From: Ceratothoa steindachneri | Lineage: Eukaryota; Arthropoda; Malacostraca; Isopoda; Cymothoidae | Assembly: GCA_963969495.1 (NCBI GenBank) | Contig: OZ018321.1 | Span: 134,789,315-134,853,314 of the forward strand | Reading direction: 5' to 3' | Length of the DNA: 64,000 nucleotides | Shown here: piece after piece, positions 31,526-42,309 of the stretch | Numbering within the stretch: the stretch's first letter is position 1 | How the letters are laid out: each line of letters begins with the position of its first letter | Program-made: the position numbers and the translations under genes | The notes under the pieces: model-generated | Database searches by the model: none | The model's input: only the letters and a program-made list of their open reading frames with translations | What the model was told of the DNA's origin: nothing

Positions 31526-32819
31526 CTGAGCGTAAAAATTTTAAGTTTTCTTTCAAGTCTAGCCTTAGAATAATGGTTGACAGCTATATATTTAAGGGCA
31601 ATTTGGAAGGATTCTACACAATGGTCATTTTCCAATATGGTTCTTTACACTCTTGGAATACCATTTTCTTAACAAAGATTAAAAAAAGATAGGAAAAAGA
31701 ATTATAAATAGGGGTATAAATTTTAAATAACAACTAAGAAGCCTTTTAAAAATGGCAATAGAAGCAGTATTTAGGTTTTAGGATAAGAGTTGACCTGTTA
31801 ATAAATATTTAAGGATTATTTTTAAGTAATTAAATTAAGTCAAATTTTGATTGAGCTCACACAAAAACTACCTATGTCTATTGTATCCTAAAATCATGAA
31901 CAGGCCTGGTTTGAAACAAAGTTTGCGACAGATATTTCTAAATATTTATAGGAAAGAGATTTGAGGGGATTCTACTAATTGCTCCTTTTCCAGTATTCAA
32001 ATGTTAACTCTTGGAACCATCAAATTATGCAAAGAATGTGAGATTATATTTTGCCATCAGTGAAGTGTATAGATAGAAAATGTTTTTCAATTTTAATTAC
32101 AGTTGTGTTTTAGAAATCTTTCAACTGGATGAAGTTGCTAGCCTATAATTATACCTTATATATATCCAGAACTCATATACATTTAAGTTTTTATGAGTTT
32201 CACTTTAATAATTTCAAGTAATTAATTTATTTAACTCTATAAAAAGTTCAAGTATTTCATTGATTAAACTTTTCTCAGAACCTAAATATGGCAGCAAATA
32301 GAATATCAAAACGTGGAAAGCCAAAATTTGAAAGTGAGGGTTTTATCTAATTTTTTGATAGATATAGTGCAGATAAAAAAACAAAATTTTATAGTTAATC
32401 AAGAATTTATGTTCAAAACGAAGAAATCGTAAAAAAAATATTAATGATCATTCACACGATCCTTTTCCAGCGAAAATTGAGAGAGAGACCGCATCCTAAC
32501 ACAAATAAAGACGCGTACAAGCAACACAGTAAAATATACTGCTATAGTTATCAACGAATGATTACAGAATTGATCTCTAGCTTTGGATTGAGCTAGGCCA
32601 GATAATTTATCTTAAAAAACGATGTTCTGTCGATAAATAAACAATGTAAGATCATACTCGGTGAGCCCAATCGATTTGGCCAGTCTTATTATTCCAGAAG
32701 AATTTAAATCTTATACTTTGGTGAAGAGCAAACAGAGGAATTTTTGCTTGCAGACAGTGGCTGTTCTGAAAGTTCTTATAGAATTTTAATATTTGGACGT
32801 GAAATTAACATGAGATAAT
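31526..32819. other. Unassigned AT-rich region
   Basis: About 1.3 kb with no supported feature, although it may contain the lost N-terminal part of the mariner fossil that follows. Confidence 0.4.
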
Positions 32820-33070
32820 TAAATGATCTAGCAACCACCGAATTTTTACTGTTCCCAAAATATAAACACTTGAAATGCACCCGATTCTAGTCGTTAGATA
32901 AAGCAAAAAAGCAAGTTATTGCTTGGTATCAGAGACAACCCCAGTAATTCTACACGGAGGTAATTTACCGGTGGAAACATAAATTGAAAAAAATATATAG
33001 ACACTAATGGAGCTTATGTAGAAAAAATGATTATGTTATGTTGAAAAATAAAGTTTTCTATGACATTTGT
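32820..33070 (+). pseudogene. Mariner transposase C-terminal fossil
   Basis: The forward strand reads TEFLLFPKYKHLKCTRF, then KAKKQVIAWYQRQPQ-FYTEV, then YRWKHKLKK and, in another frame, TNGAYVEKMI. This is the mariner C-terminus after the third catalytic Asp (S-D-F/Y-x-L-F-x-x-L-K-x-x-L, W-L-x-x-Q-x-x-x-F-Y-x-x-G-I, G-x-Y-V-E-K). The first two-thirds of the gene is not recognisable upstream. It is a different mariner lineage from the 4.2/24.9 kb pair, judged by the C-terminal wording. Confidence 0.6.
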
Positions 33071-33339
33071 CTGAGAACATTTTGACTCACCAACGTACGG
33101 GGGCGTACATTTGCTATATGCTCTGCTCCCTAATAAAGTCCGTAAAACTTATGACAATTATTTGACATGATTTTGAGAATTGAACCAAGTTTTAGCCCAG
33201 CAAATATCAAGTGTGACTATGAATTGGCAAATTTTAAAAGCTTAAAGGTGCATTTCTCTTCAGCAGATATCAGAGGATTTTTTTTCTCATTGTTTGTGCT
33301 CTAGAACATTCTCTTCTATACAGAAAAGATCTTCCAGAT
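33071..33339. other. Spacer
   Basis: No supported feature; it may include the 3' terminal repeat of the mariner fossil. Confidence 0.35.
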
Positions 33340-33515
33340 TTTAATTCAATAGTATTATTATTATTAGTGTATGCGTTCAATTAATGTCATATATGTATGC
33401 CATTCTTAAGTATGTGTAGGGTTATTAGTTGTTATTTTACCTTTACATATTTCTAGTTTTAAAATTTTGAGATGCTTAATAAATTTCCGACATTTAGTTG
33501 TATAAATTATTTCAC

Positions 33516-33603
<88 letters not shown>

Positions 33604-33848
33604 GTCCTAATATGCGTTCAATATGCTTCATTTATATATCAGGTAATTAGTTTTCCTGTAATAAACAAATTAAAGTACTCCACCAAATTTAGTAGAAATG
33701 AGTTCGATAGTTTTTGAGTGTTTGAAACGAACGAACGAACGCCGTCAATCAAATAATTTCCGTCCTCCTTATAAGAGATTTATAACAATAACTTTTCTTT
33801 TTCTTTTTTTTAAGTAGATCTGGTTGGCTTTTAAAATTTAAATAAGGT
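33340..33848 (-). repeat. Flank of composite repeat copy B, with (TA)n insertion
   Basis: Reverse-complement relative of 27304-27990. The (TA)n tract at about 33517-33601 splits it. Matching blocks include ACTAGAAATATGTA, ATAAATGAAGCATATTG, GTTTCAAACACTC and CATTTCTACTAAATTT. Confidence 0.6.
33517..33601. repeat. (TA)n microsatellite
   Basis: About 85 bp of alternating TA within the composite repeat copy B. Confidence 0.97.
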
Positions 33849-33970
33849 CTACGCCGACCAGGGTCTGTGCCGAAAAGGGTTTGCGCCGAAAATGGTCTGC
33901 GCCAAATTGGATCTGCGCTAAAACGGGTCGTTGCCGAAAGGGGTCTTGTGTCGAAACGGGTCTGCACCGA
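33849..33970 (+). repeat. 16-17-bp GC-rich minisatellite (composite repeat, copy B)
   Basis: About seven units such as GCCGAAAAGGGTTTGC and GCCGAAAATGGTCTGC. Orientation is opposite to copy A at 27186. Confidence 0.85.
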
Positions 33971-33989
33971 ACTTGGCCATTTCCTACAT

Positions 33990-34165
33990 TTTTTAGTATA
34001 TAAAGCTAATGTAATTTTATGCGTGTCCTTGTTGGTATACAAAAACTGATGTGATATTATGCCTATCTTTGTTGGTATACAAAAACTAATGGGATTTTAT
34101 GCATATCCTTGTTGCTATACGAAACTAATGTTTTTATATATATCCTTGTTGGTATAGAAAAAAAT
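33990..34165 (+). repeat. About 42-bp tandem array (composite repeat, copy B)
   Basis: About four units of GATTTTATGCATATCC plus TTGTTGGTATACAAAAACTA, in the same orientation as the 26.9 kb array. Confidence 0.8.
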
Positions 34166-35160
34166 AGTGCCCGGCTAGGAAAATCACTCGGCTCTGATGA
34201 AATATTCACTTTGATATCCTTCTCCAAGTCCTTCATATTCTAATATCTTCTTCCGATAAGATGATGCCGCAGTGCCGTGAATAAGGAATAATTATGTGGT
34301 TAATATATGGCGAGTTTGCAATCTCTAAGATCCTGACTCTTATTAATGAATCCCTAGATCCCCTCTCTGTAAACTTTAGGATCTCAATCAAATTTAATTG
34401 AATCTTCGAGCGGTGACTCGGATTTTTAAAATCATCTTTATTTATAATCTGTCAAAACATTTTCATCCTTTCAAGCGTCATTTTATTCAAACTCTCTTAT
34501 ATTATAGTTTATTACCTCTAAAAGGGGTAAGTTCGTATTTTTTTAGTTTTTGCCCCTCTATAATTATCTTCGCTTCAGGTGTTTTACGATATCACTATAA
34601 CTTATCCTTTGTGACCAAGTTGCTCCGACCAAGACCTACTGAAGCAAACCAGTGGTGGCGTGGCAAGATATGATGATGATCTAACTTACAAGCCTACCCG
34701 CCTAAGCTGTTTTCAAGAATCGACTAATATTTTTTCTGAACACTTCCCACCCAAATATATCAGATTTGAGCAAAAGTAATGTCCAATTTTAGGATATATA
34801 TTAAAAATGGAAAAACTAAAGACTATGGAGATATTTAACTATAAACATAACCTCCGTTGCTTTCCTGAATCGTATTTCATTTGTCAACAAGCTTATAAAT
34901 GGCACGCTTGTAAAATTCTTTAGATTTTAGTGAAAAATATGAATCCATTTCGTTTACAACCTATTCTCTTGATGTCAACCTAAGACCATCCAAACAATTC
35001 TGTAATAATTCAGGCGATAGGAGCCTAAATTAAGCAATATTTCCCAAACAATATCCTCCAAGAGATCTTTGGTTATTTAATCTGTGTTAGTATGGCATTA
35101 TTGTGATGGAGGATGACATCTCTTCTCTTGATTAAAGAAATTCGCATTTGGCTCAAAGCG
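34166..35160. other. Unassigned AT-rich region
   Basis: About 1 kb; no supported feature. Confidence 0.4.
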
Positions 35161-35164
35161 GCTT

Positions 35165-35855
35165 TGAAACAACTACTTCGTGGTGTTCCATTCTTTGCCC
35201 CCAAGTTCGTCTTCTGCTTTGTGGTGTTTAATTCCGTGCCCTCAAGTCGTCTCCTACTTCGTGGTGTTCCATTCCGTGCCCCCCCAGTTCGTCTTCTACT
35301 TCGTGGTCTTCCAATTTTTGCCCCCAAGTTCGCCTTCTACTTCGTGTTATTCCATTCTGTGCCTCCAAGTTCGTCTTTTACTTCGTGGTGTTTCATTCCG
35401 TGCCCCCAAGTTCGTCTTTTACCTAATGGTGTTTCATTCTGTGCCCCCAGTTCGTCCTTTATTTCGTGGTGTTCCAGTATATGCCCCCAATTTTGCATTC
35501 TACTTCGTGCTATTCCATTATGTGCTCTCAAGTTCGTCTTCTACATCGTGGTGTTGCATTTTGTGCTCCCCAGTTCATATTCTACTTCGTGGTGTTCCAT
35601 TCATGCCCCCAAGTTCGTCTTCTTTTTCGTGATGTTCCATTATGTGCTCCCAAGTTTGTCTTATACTTCGTGGTGTTCCATTCTTTGCCCCCAAGTTCGT
35701 CTTCTATTTTGTGGTGTTCTATTTTGTAGCCCCAAGTTCGTCTTCTACTTCGTGGTGTTCCATTCTTCTCCCACAAGTTCGCCGTTTACTTCGTCGTGTT
35801 CTATTCTGTGCTCTCAAGTTTGCCTTCTACTTCGTCGTGTTCAAATGTGCTACGT
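35165..35855. repeat. 41-bp minisatellite, about 16 copies
   Basis: Units of TACTTCGTGGTGTTCCATTC plus TGTGCCCCCAAGTTCGTCTT and a closing C. The unit has no stop in any of the three forward frames. Because 41 is not a multiple of three, translation moves to a new frame in each unit, giving a 41-residue super-repeat every 123 bp. This explains the 255-codon open frame here (35113-35880) and the overlapping ones. I do not regard it as a gene. Confidence 0.9.
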
Positions 35856-36189
35856 AGGTAGTTGTATTATCCGTTGGTAATCAATTCTACAATCTTGGGG
35901 ATTTTAAGATCTCTCGGTTTTCGAAATTACCTCCTCGCTACCCTAAACAGAGACTCATTTGCCTTCGGGAAGTAGGGCAGTGGTCTTAGGTAACCTGGCA
36001 TTATAGATCTGATGGGGCAAAGAAAGAAATTGCGTTGATCTTCCTGAATACGATATATAAACGAATTTAAGCCTAATAAAGTATGGTTAGTGACCAGAGG
36101 TCACGTAGTTCAGATCCTATATGGAAATTTATGTCCCTATTCAGAAGTGACTCAAAAAAAGTAGGAAATTGTTGTGAAACCCGTCGAGA
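35856..36189. other. Spacer before the CR1 3' end
   Basis: No supported feature. Confidence 0.4.
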
Positions 36190-36204
36190 GTTACAAGGAA
36201 AGAG

Positions 36205-36256
36205 GGTACCTTTTGACTAGCAATCGAGCGGGTACCTTTGGACTAGCAATCGAGCG
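36205..36256 (-). repeat. Duplicated 26-bp motif at the CR1 3' end
   Basis: Two adjacent copies of GGTACCTTTTGACTAGCAAT plus CGAGCG (36205-36230 and 36231-36256), one base different. CR1-type elements usually end in short direct repeats rather than polyA. Confidence 0.8.
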
Positions 36257-36279
36257 GGCACATAGCTGCTCAATTGTTT

Positions 36280-37771
36280 TGCGTCCCTAAACGGCCACTT
36301 TTCAAGACTTTGTCTAGTCTTGACTTGAACTGATCAACAGATACACTGTTGACAACTTCCACTGTAAGTGCGTTCCACGTACCGCAGATACTGTAAGTAA
36401 AAAAATGTCCACACAGATTGCGGTTGTGACGCTTCAGCTCAAGTTTGAAGCCGTGATTGCGCGGTCTGTTCTCACTCAGTGTAAAAATATCCCTGTAGTC
36501 ACCATTGTCGAACCCTCGAAGTATTTAGAAAACTTCGATGAGCTGACCACGCAGTCTACGGGTTTCCAGCGAGAACAGATCTAATTTCCTTAGTCTATCC
36601 TCATAATCAGTTTGGTTGCCCTAGCTTGTACGCGTTCCAACCTTGCGATGTCCTTTCGAAACGAAGGACTCCAAAATTGTTCGGCATACTCCAGGTGTGG
36701 CCGAACGAGGGAGTTGTACAGACAAAGTACTATCTCCTTGTTACGGTATCCAAACTGGCGCTTTATGTAGCCTAACATCCTTTGGGCTTTCTTCTCCGCT
36801 TCGATGCACTGTTTCGAGAACTTAAGGTCGCTAGTGATAGTTACACCCAAGTCGTTCTCAGTGTTACTCGATTCAAGAGGAGTGCCCTTGAGGATATACT
36901 GAGATTGGGGGTTTTTGTGGACGATATGCATCATTTTGTATTTGTTCACGTTAAAAGGCATTTGCCACGTGTCCGACCACTCTCCAATCTTCACAAGATC
37001 TTCCTGCAGGCGGGCAGTATTTCCATCCTTTTCAACGTTCATACCAAGCTTGGTATCGTCGGCAAATTTGGAAATCTTGGCAACCATGTCACCGTCAATG
37101 TTGTTGACGTAGATGATGAATAGTAGTGGTCCCAGGACAGAACCTTGAGGCACCCCGCTAGTAACGGGCACCCACTCAGAAGCCTGTCCATTCACCACCA
37201 CCCGTTGCCGTCTACCACTTAGCCAGTTCTCAATCCAGCCAGTTACTTTTCCGTCTATGCCCAGTGCTTGCACTTTCCGGAGAAGGCGGCGGTGTGGTAC
37301 CTTATCAAAGGCTTTCTGAAAGTCTAAGTACATCACATCCACCGCCTTGTCCCGATCGTGGTCACTGAAGACGAAGTGGAAGAATTCCACAAGGTTCGTC
37401 AGGCATGACCGTTGCCTTCGGAAGCCGTGCTGGGAACTCCTCAGTAGCAGGTTTGACTCTAAATACGACGTCATTTTGTCCACCATCATGCTTTTCATGA
37501 GTTTACCGACTATCAAAGTCAGACTGATAGGTCGGTAGTTTGCCCGATGGCTAGGGTATCCTTTCTTGAAGATCGGAGTCACCTCCGCCTCACGCCAGTC
37601 TCTAGGAACGCATCCGGTCCGGATTGACATGTTAAAGATAGCACACAGATGTCGTGATACTTCATCGCACACTTCCTTCAACACCTTGGATAGAAACCCG
37701 TCTGGTCCAGGGGACTTATTCGTCTTTAAGTCAGCGATCTTTTTCATTATTTCTCCTTCTGTGAAGTCCAT
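36280..37771 (-). pseudogene. CR1 ORF2 reverse transcriptase
   Basis: Open from 37771 to 36590 (393 codons). In order: MDFTEGEIMKKIADLKTNKS with PGPDG (finger start), WREAEVTPIFKKG, NYRPISLT, QHGFRRQRSCLTNL, YLDFQKAFDKVPHRRLL (motif A, catalytic Asp), SGVPQGSVLGPLLFIIYVN (motif B), FADDTKLG (motif C, two catalytic Asp), then the thumb and SPSFRKDIARLERVQARATK. All palm residues needed for catalysis are present. A frameshift at about 36590 separates the last ~100 codons, which continue YEDRLRKLDLFSLETRRLRG and NALTVEVVNSVSVDQFKSRL to about 36280 with one stop. This ORF continues upstream, through a frameshift, from the endonuclease. In a live element it copies the RNA at the nicked target. Confidence 0.92.
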
Positions 37772-38960
37772 TGCCTCCAGCTTTTCCTCCGAGTAGGAAT
37801 CTGTAGGCTGGGGGGGTTAGGGGGGTGGGACCACACTCTTTAGTAAACACTGAAGAGAAGTAGTCATTGAGAAGGTTAACATTTTCTGCATCTGAGTGAG
37901 TTAATGCACCCTCCTTGTCCACTAAGGGCCCAATCCTACGATGGATTGGTTTACGGCTATTTAGATAGCCGAAGAACTCCTTGGGATTCTCCTCTCAGAG
38001 TCTCGCCACTCGGAGTTCCTCAGTACGCTTAGCCGCCCTTATGCTGGACTTCACTCTCCTGGCTAGCGTCGGTACTCGTCAAAGGCACCCGAGATCTTCG
38101 ATCACCGGTACGCATTTCTCTTTTCCCTAAGCAGTTGGCCGATTTCTCGATTAAACCTTTTTGGTTGAACAGAAGACCGACGGAGGCATTTCAGAGGGAT
38201 GCAACTTGATTGAAGACTCATAAACTTATTTTTGAAATTGTTCCACAAATCCTCCACTTCTTCGCATACCGCTAGCCTTACATCAGTCAGCCCAGCACGA
38301 AGGCTTGCAAAGTCTGCTCTTCTCAAGTCAAGTTTCCTTGATTGACTGGCAACAGACCTTACCTTTGGGATCTTGACGGTGAATCTAACCAGATGGTGAT
38401 CACTGCCACCGAGCTCTTCGCCTACAGCGACATCCTCAACGATATCATCCTCAGAGGTGAAGACCAAGTCGAGGATATTGTCTCCTCTCGTCGGTTCTCT
38501 GACCCATTGAGTGAGGAACTCGTTGTTGGCGAACTCCAGGAGTAGCGCGCCCTCGCCACAGGCTGCTCTGGTTTCCCAGTCAACTTGTCTGTTGAAGTCG
38601 CTCATAAGGATGCACACTTTGCCTTGAACAAGCTCACCCAGCAGCTAGTACAGTTCCCTGTCCTTCTCAACGGGTTGGGAAGGGGGTCTGTAAAGCACCA
38701 GGGTCCTGTATCTGACAGGACCTATCTATAGGTCGACGCCAAGGAGCTCGTGATCGGATATAATGTTGGAGTTCGTAGATTTAATTGTATCCTTGACATA
38801 CAACATTACACCTCCCCCCTACTGTCTGGCCTATCTTTGTGGAAGAGTTGGTAGCCAGGAACCGTGAATTCGCCTTATTCCTGATTGACCTTACATTGAA
38901 CAGAAGAACTTTCAGGCAGTCCCCGACTGTAGGACTTCCTACGCTCTTCTGTTTCCACGC
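37772..38960 (-). pseudogene. CR1 ORF2 endonuclease and linker
   Basis: The start LKVLLFNVRSIRNKANSRFL near 38920 is the usual beginning of a CR1 endonuclease. The next ~100 residues of the fold are missing or scrambled, with stops. The second half is open (38617-38102): SDFNRQVDWETR, EPTRGDNILDLVFTSEDDIV and ELGGSDHHLVRFTVKIPK, with the catalytic SDHH motif. The linker, open in pieces, gives VDKEGALTHSDAENVNLLND with YFSSVFTKE up to a run of C/G near 37810 that shifts the frame into the RT. The deletion in the N-terminal half removes residues needed for nicking. Confidence 0.8.
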
Positions 38961-39640
38961 TTGTTTGTAGGCGAGGCACCCTTCTTTGCGACCTCTGAGA
39001 AGGTCGTTCCTGGTGGAGTGACACGGGCGTACTGGCGTACGTCTGCCCTCACTCTGGGCCGGATACTCCTTTGGGTCCTCTCTACGACATCCTGGATCAT
39101 GTTCGACAGAAAGGCCTTTTCTTTAAAGGAAATATGTACCCCATCCCTTTGGTAGAGATCATTTATACCATAAAAGGTGCGGTACGGTTCCACAAAAAAG
39201 ACCCCCTCTGCCGTAAACAAATCTGCCAGGTGCCGGTTTAAAGAGACATTCCTCGAGTGAGCGGTCATTGTTGGACCTCTCTTCGGGAGTATCCCGACTA
39301 CCACACGCTTCCGGGTTTTCAGCCCACAGTCGTCCACGACACCCATGACCGTGTGGAGGATTTTATCTGTAGAGCCTACCCTACCTCCTCTCAGATAGAG
39401 GTCGTTTCCACTGACCATCAGAGCAACGACTGAGCTCTCAGAAATCTGTGATTTGTCAGCCTCTACTCTGATGTGGTGGTTACCACATACTGGCAGGCAG
39501 CTTACCTTTAAACTAGTGCAAAGGCGGGCCGCTAGCATAGACTAAAGGCTCTGTGCTTGAGAATCACCAATAAGGGTGACTCTTGCACATTTGTCTGCAA
39601 GCGACTTAGTCTTTCCTCTCGGAAGCGACTTGCCGCTTTC
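38939..39640 (-). pseudogene. CR1 ORF1, SGNH/GDSL esterase domain
   Basis: The domain opens ADKCARVTLIGDSQAQSL, where GDS is the block I nucleophile motif. A TAG at 39544-39546 interrupts it. The open block (39538-38939, 199 codons) has VVALMVSGNDLYLRGGRVG, with the block III G-N-D, and YQRDGVHISFKEKAFLSNMI, with the block V D-x-x-H pair. Together these make a complete SGNH hydrolase active site apart from the stop. Such an esterase is a known part of CR1 ORF1; its substrate is not settled. The C-terminus is basic (KKGASPTNKRGNRRA). Confidence 0.85.
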
Positions 39641-39648
39641 CTCTTGTA

Positions 39649-40267
39649 TATCTACATTTTTCTTTTTCTTCTTCTTCTTATTTTCTTGTCTTCATTTGTT
39701 TTCTCTTCCTCCGTTTCTCTTTTCTCTTCTTTTCTTTCCCCTTTCCCTTGCGCACCAGTAACGCTCGAATCCTCTACACTGGGGTGAGCTGCATTAAGGT
39801 CGTTTTTCTTCCTTTTATTCTTTTTCTTCTTTTTATTTGCTTCTCCGCATGGCTTTAGTGGGACTGCCAATGCAGTTTCACCTCCTTGAGCTGGAGTCAC
39901 ATCGGCGGACCCGCCCAAGTCAGTGGGACTTTCGTCTCGAGCTTGAGCTGACTGGGCCTCTAGTTTAGAGGCTAGCTCTAGGATTTTTTCCTCGAGACGC
40001 CGAATCTGAAGCGCGTGCTGCGTTTCTAGGGTATGTATTCTACTTTCCAGTGCCCTAGATTTTTCTTCAGAGGTTGTGAAGAGATCTTTGAGTTTATTGC
40101 AGTATGTCACTGCCTCTCGGACCTCTCCTTTAAGGATGCAGTCGGTGCATATACTTCCCGGGTGGCATTTCGAAAAACATCCTTCCGGGAAGTCCCCGAC
40201 CACTTATCCTTCTGGCATATCGCACAAGTATATTTGAGTGCAGCTGGACCTTTTTTTTTCCTGTCAT
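39649..40267 (-). pseudogene. CR1 ORF1, zinc finger and coiled-coil part
   Basis: The ATG at 40267 starts MTGKKKGPAALKYTCAICQK; a frameshift then leads into FPEGCFSKCHPGSICTDCI. Together this is a C-x2-C ... C-x2-CH ... C-x2-C cluster of the PHD/RING-like type reported in CR1 ORF1. A coiled coil follows (YCNKLKDLFTTSEEKSRALE, HALQIRRLEEKILELASKLE), then a lysine-rich tail (NKKKKKNKRKK). A TAG at 39649-39651 separates it from the esterase. The coiled coil probably trimerises ORF1 and the basic tail binds RNA (inference from the family). Confidence 0.85.
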
Positions 40268-41150
40268 CTTGAACACTTTCTCTCTTTCAAAACTTTGCGA
40301 CCAATCAATAGAAAAAAGGAGGTTGGTGAGTTCTCCCCGCGTGAGTCGCTCCCGCCTATCGATCGGAGACGTTTCGGATCTTTCAGAAGGCACGCTCCAT
40401 GTGCTGCTGTTCATCCGACCGAGTCGTCAAGCCTCGGCGTGCCGTGGCTCCCAACCAAGCAGCACAGACTGTCCCCGAAGGGGCCATCGATTTGTCACCA
40501 GGTGAACAACAATGAAGCATGCCCCGTACTAAACTCCTACTAGTTTCCTTCGCGACGGCCAAGATCTCGGAGCAGCGTTCAATGGATATCCCGCCACACC
40601 AAGAAACTCGACCCAAGGCTTTTTATTGGCCTGGCAACCAGCATTGAAACAAAGGGCCGTCACCACGGACCAATGCTACCAGAGGCACCCGTCAACGGTC
40701 ACTGGGAATGGTCAATAATTATACGCTAGGAAAAGGGTTGACGGGGCGCTACCCTCATCCCATTCATCGTGCCCCAGCACCTAAGACCCCTCAAGTCTTA
40801 GTTTCTCGCAACCAGTGAGCATCGATTGGCGTTGTTTATAGAGGTTTCAAAGCCTTTCTTCTGAAGCATGAGGTAGCTACCAGGTCCTTATATGTAGATA
40901 GATGAAAAAAGGGTAAGAGTGACATGATAGGAATAGGTTTTTTTTGTTGCTTTTTTTTGTATAAGTAGAAGAAATAGGATTAATGTAATTAAAAGAGGAA
41001 GGATAGAGTAGGATAAAGAAAGACGCACTTAGTCTGAAACCTAATTTCCGACCAAATCGACAAGGGAAACCCTGCAAGGGGTACCAGAAGATAGGTACCC
41101 CCGCCGACATAGCTCGAAAAGTCAAGGGTACGCTCAAGCTCTCTTCCCGC
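40268..41150 (-). other. CR1 5' leader (approximate)
   Basis: GC-rich, non-coding leader upstream of the ORF1 ATG. A real 5' end could not be located. Confidence 0.4.
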
Positions 41151-41184
41151 GACAAGGGGGCGTCACCTCTCTCTCTCTACTTTC

Positions 41185-41187
<3 letters not shown>

Positions 41188-41218
<31 letters not shown>
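41188..41218. repeat. (GA)n microsatellite
   Basis: About 31 bp of alternating GA. Confidence 0.95.
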
Positions 41219-41223
<5 letters not shown>

Positions 41224-41985
41224 CATAACTCAATCTCATAACAAATTAATTTCTGCCATTTGTTCAAATTTAATTTTCCCAAACTTATTTTTGAGAGGGC
41301 ACAGCAGGGCGAATTTAATTAAAAGTATCGCCACCTCTCCAGATTTTAATTTTCTTTGTAGTAAAATTTTTTCGGCTTTTTAAATTAACTATAAAAATAA
41401 GTTGACGCAAAATGACACAAGTCTTATCAGTGTAATACATTCCTGGGTCTGTGTAGAAAGTGTGTGTACATTTTATAGGTCTTCTTTTAAGGCAGTTGGG
41501 TGAATTGTAACGGTTATCCATTTACCCTATATTAGCCTCCTGGCCTATTTGCCTTGAGTGTTTGTGGTTAAAGGATATATTTTAGCGCCTTTGGGCTGTG
41601 CTAGTTTCTTGGTATGGCAGGAAGTGGGTCTTCGTGCTTCCTGCTGGACCATACTTGTAGGATCAAATTCCCTAGTCTGGTATTTAGCGGTCTTGGATGC
41701 GAATGAGCTCCATTCAGTTCCTATTGTAATAAATTTTTGCTTGATGACGGTGCAATTTCCATTAGTAGAAGAAATTGTATCCCTAGATTATAAGTATTTT
41801 TCGATTGAGGCAGCCACGAGAAGAAGCAGGATCCATTAAACGCAAGACTTTAGCTTAATCAAAGGAATAAATAATTTAGAATTCAAATTTAAAAGAAAGA
41901 GAGAAACCTGAAGTTAATTAATCTGTTCATCTCGAAGAAAGCAGAATGCTGAACATTTTAATAGGTACATTCGGGAAACGACTAA
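41219..41985. other. Unassigned spacer
   Basis: No supported feature. Confidence 0.4.
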
Positions 41986-42295
41986 AATTGGAGGATAAAG
42001 ATGAGTTCGTTGTTTTGTAAGGAAGAAAAGAAGTGAGAGAGAGCATAAAAGAGAGAAAGAGACAGAGAGCATGGGAGAGGGAACTCGAGAGAAAGCCTTG
42101 GAGAGAGAAAGAGAAAACATGATAGAGAGCATGTAAGAGGAAGAGAACATGAACGAAATAACGACCATGATAGAGAGAGAGAGAGAATGAGAAGAAGAGA
42201 AGGAGGAATAGAGAGAATTTGAGGGAGAGATATAGACAAAGAAACAATATGAGGGACAGGGAATGAGAGAAAAGGAGAAAAACGAAACGATAACA
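41986..42295. repeat. Imperfect purine-rich (GAGAGA) low-complexity stretch
   Basis: GAGAGAG-rich with interruptions (AGAGAGCATG recurs). It is directly 5' of the truncated LINE. Reverse-strand serine/leucine-rich frames over it are by-products. Confidence 0.8.
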
Positions 42296-42309
42296 AATTC
42301 GGAAAAATA

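Larger units (their letters stand above)
36190..41150 (-). mobile_element. CR1-type LINE, near full length but mutated
   Basis: The minus strand runs 5' to 3' from about 41150 to 36190. It has a GC-rich leader, ORF1 (zinc finger, coiled coil, SGNH esterase), ORF2 (endonuclease, RT) and a 3' end with a duplicated 26-bp motif. Gene order, the esterase in ORF1 and the RT wording agree with the CR1 clade. It is the most intact element of the window: the RT domain is open for 393 codons. A deletion within the endonuclease, several frameshifts and two stops in ORF1 show that it is no longer active. The 5' boundary is approximate. Confidence 0.8.

Noticed and set aside
35113..35880. 255-codon forward reading frame
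   Set aside because: It is explained by a 41-bp tandem repeat with no stop in any forward frame; neighbouring frames are equally open.
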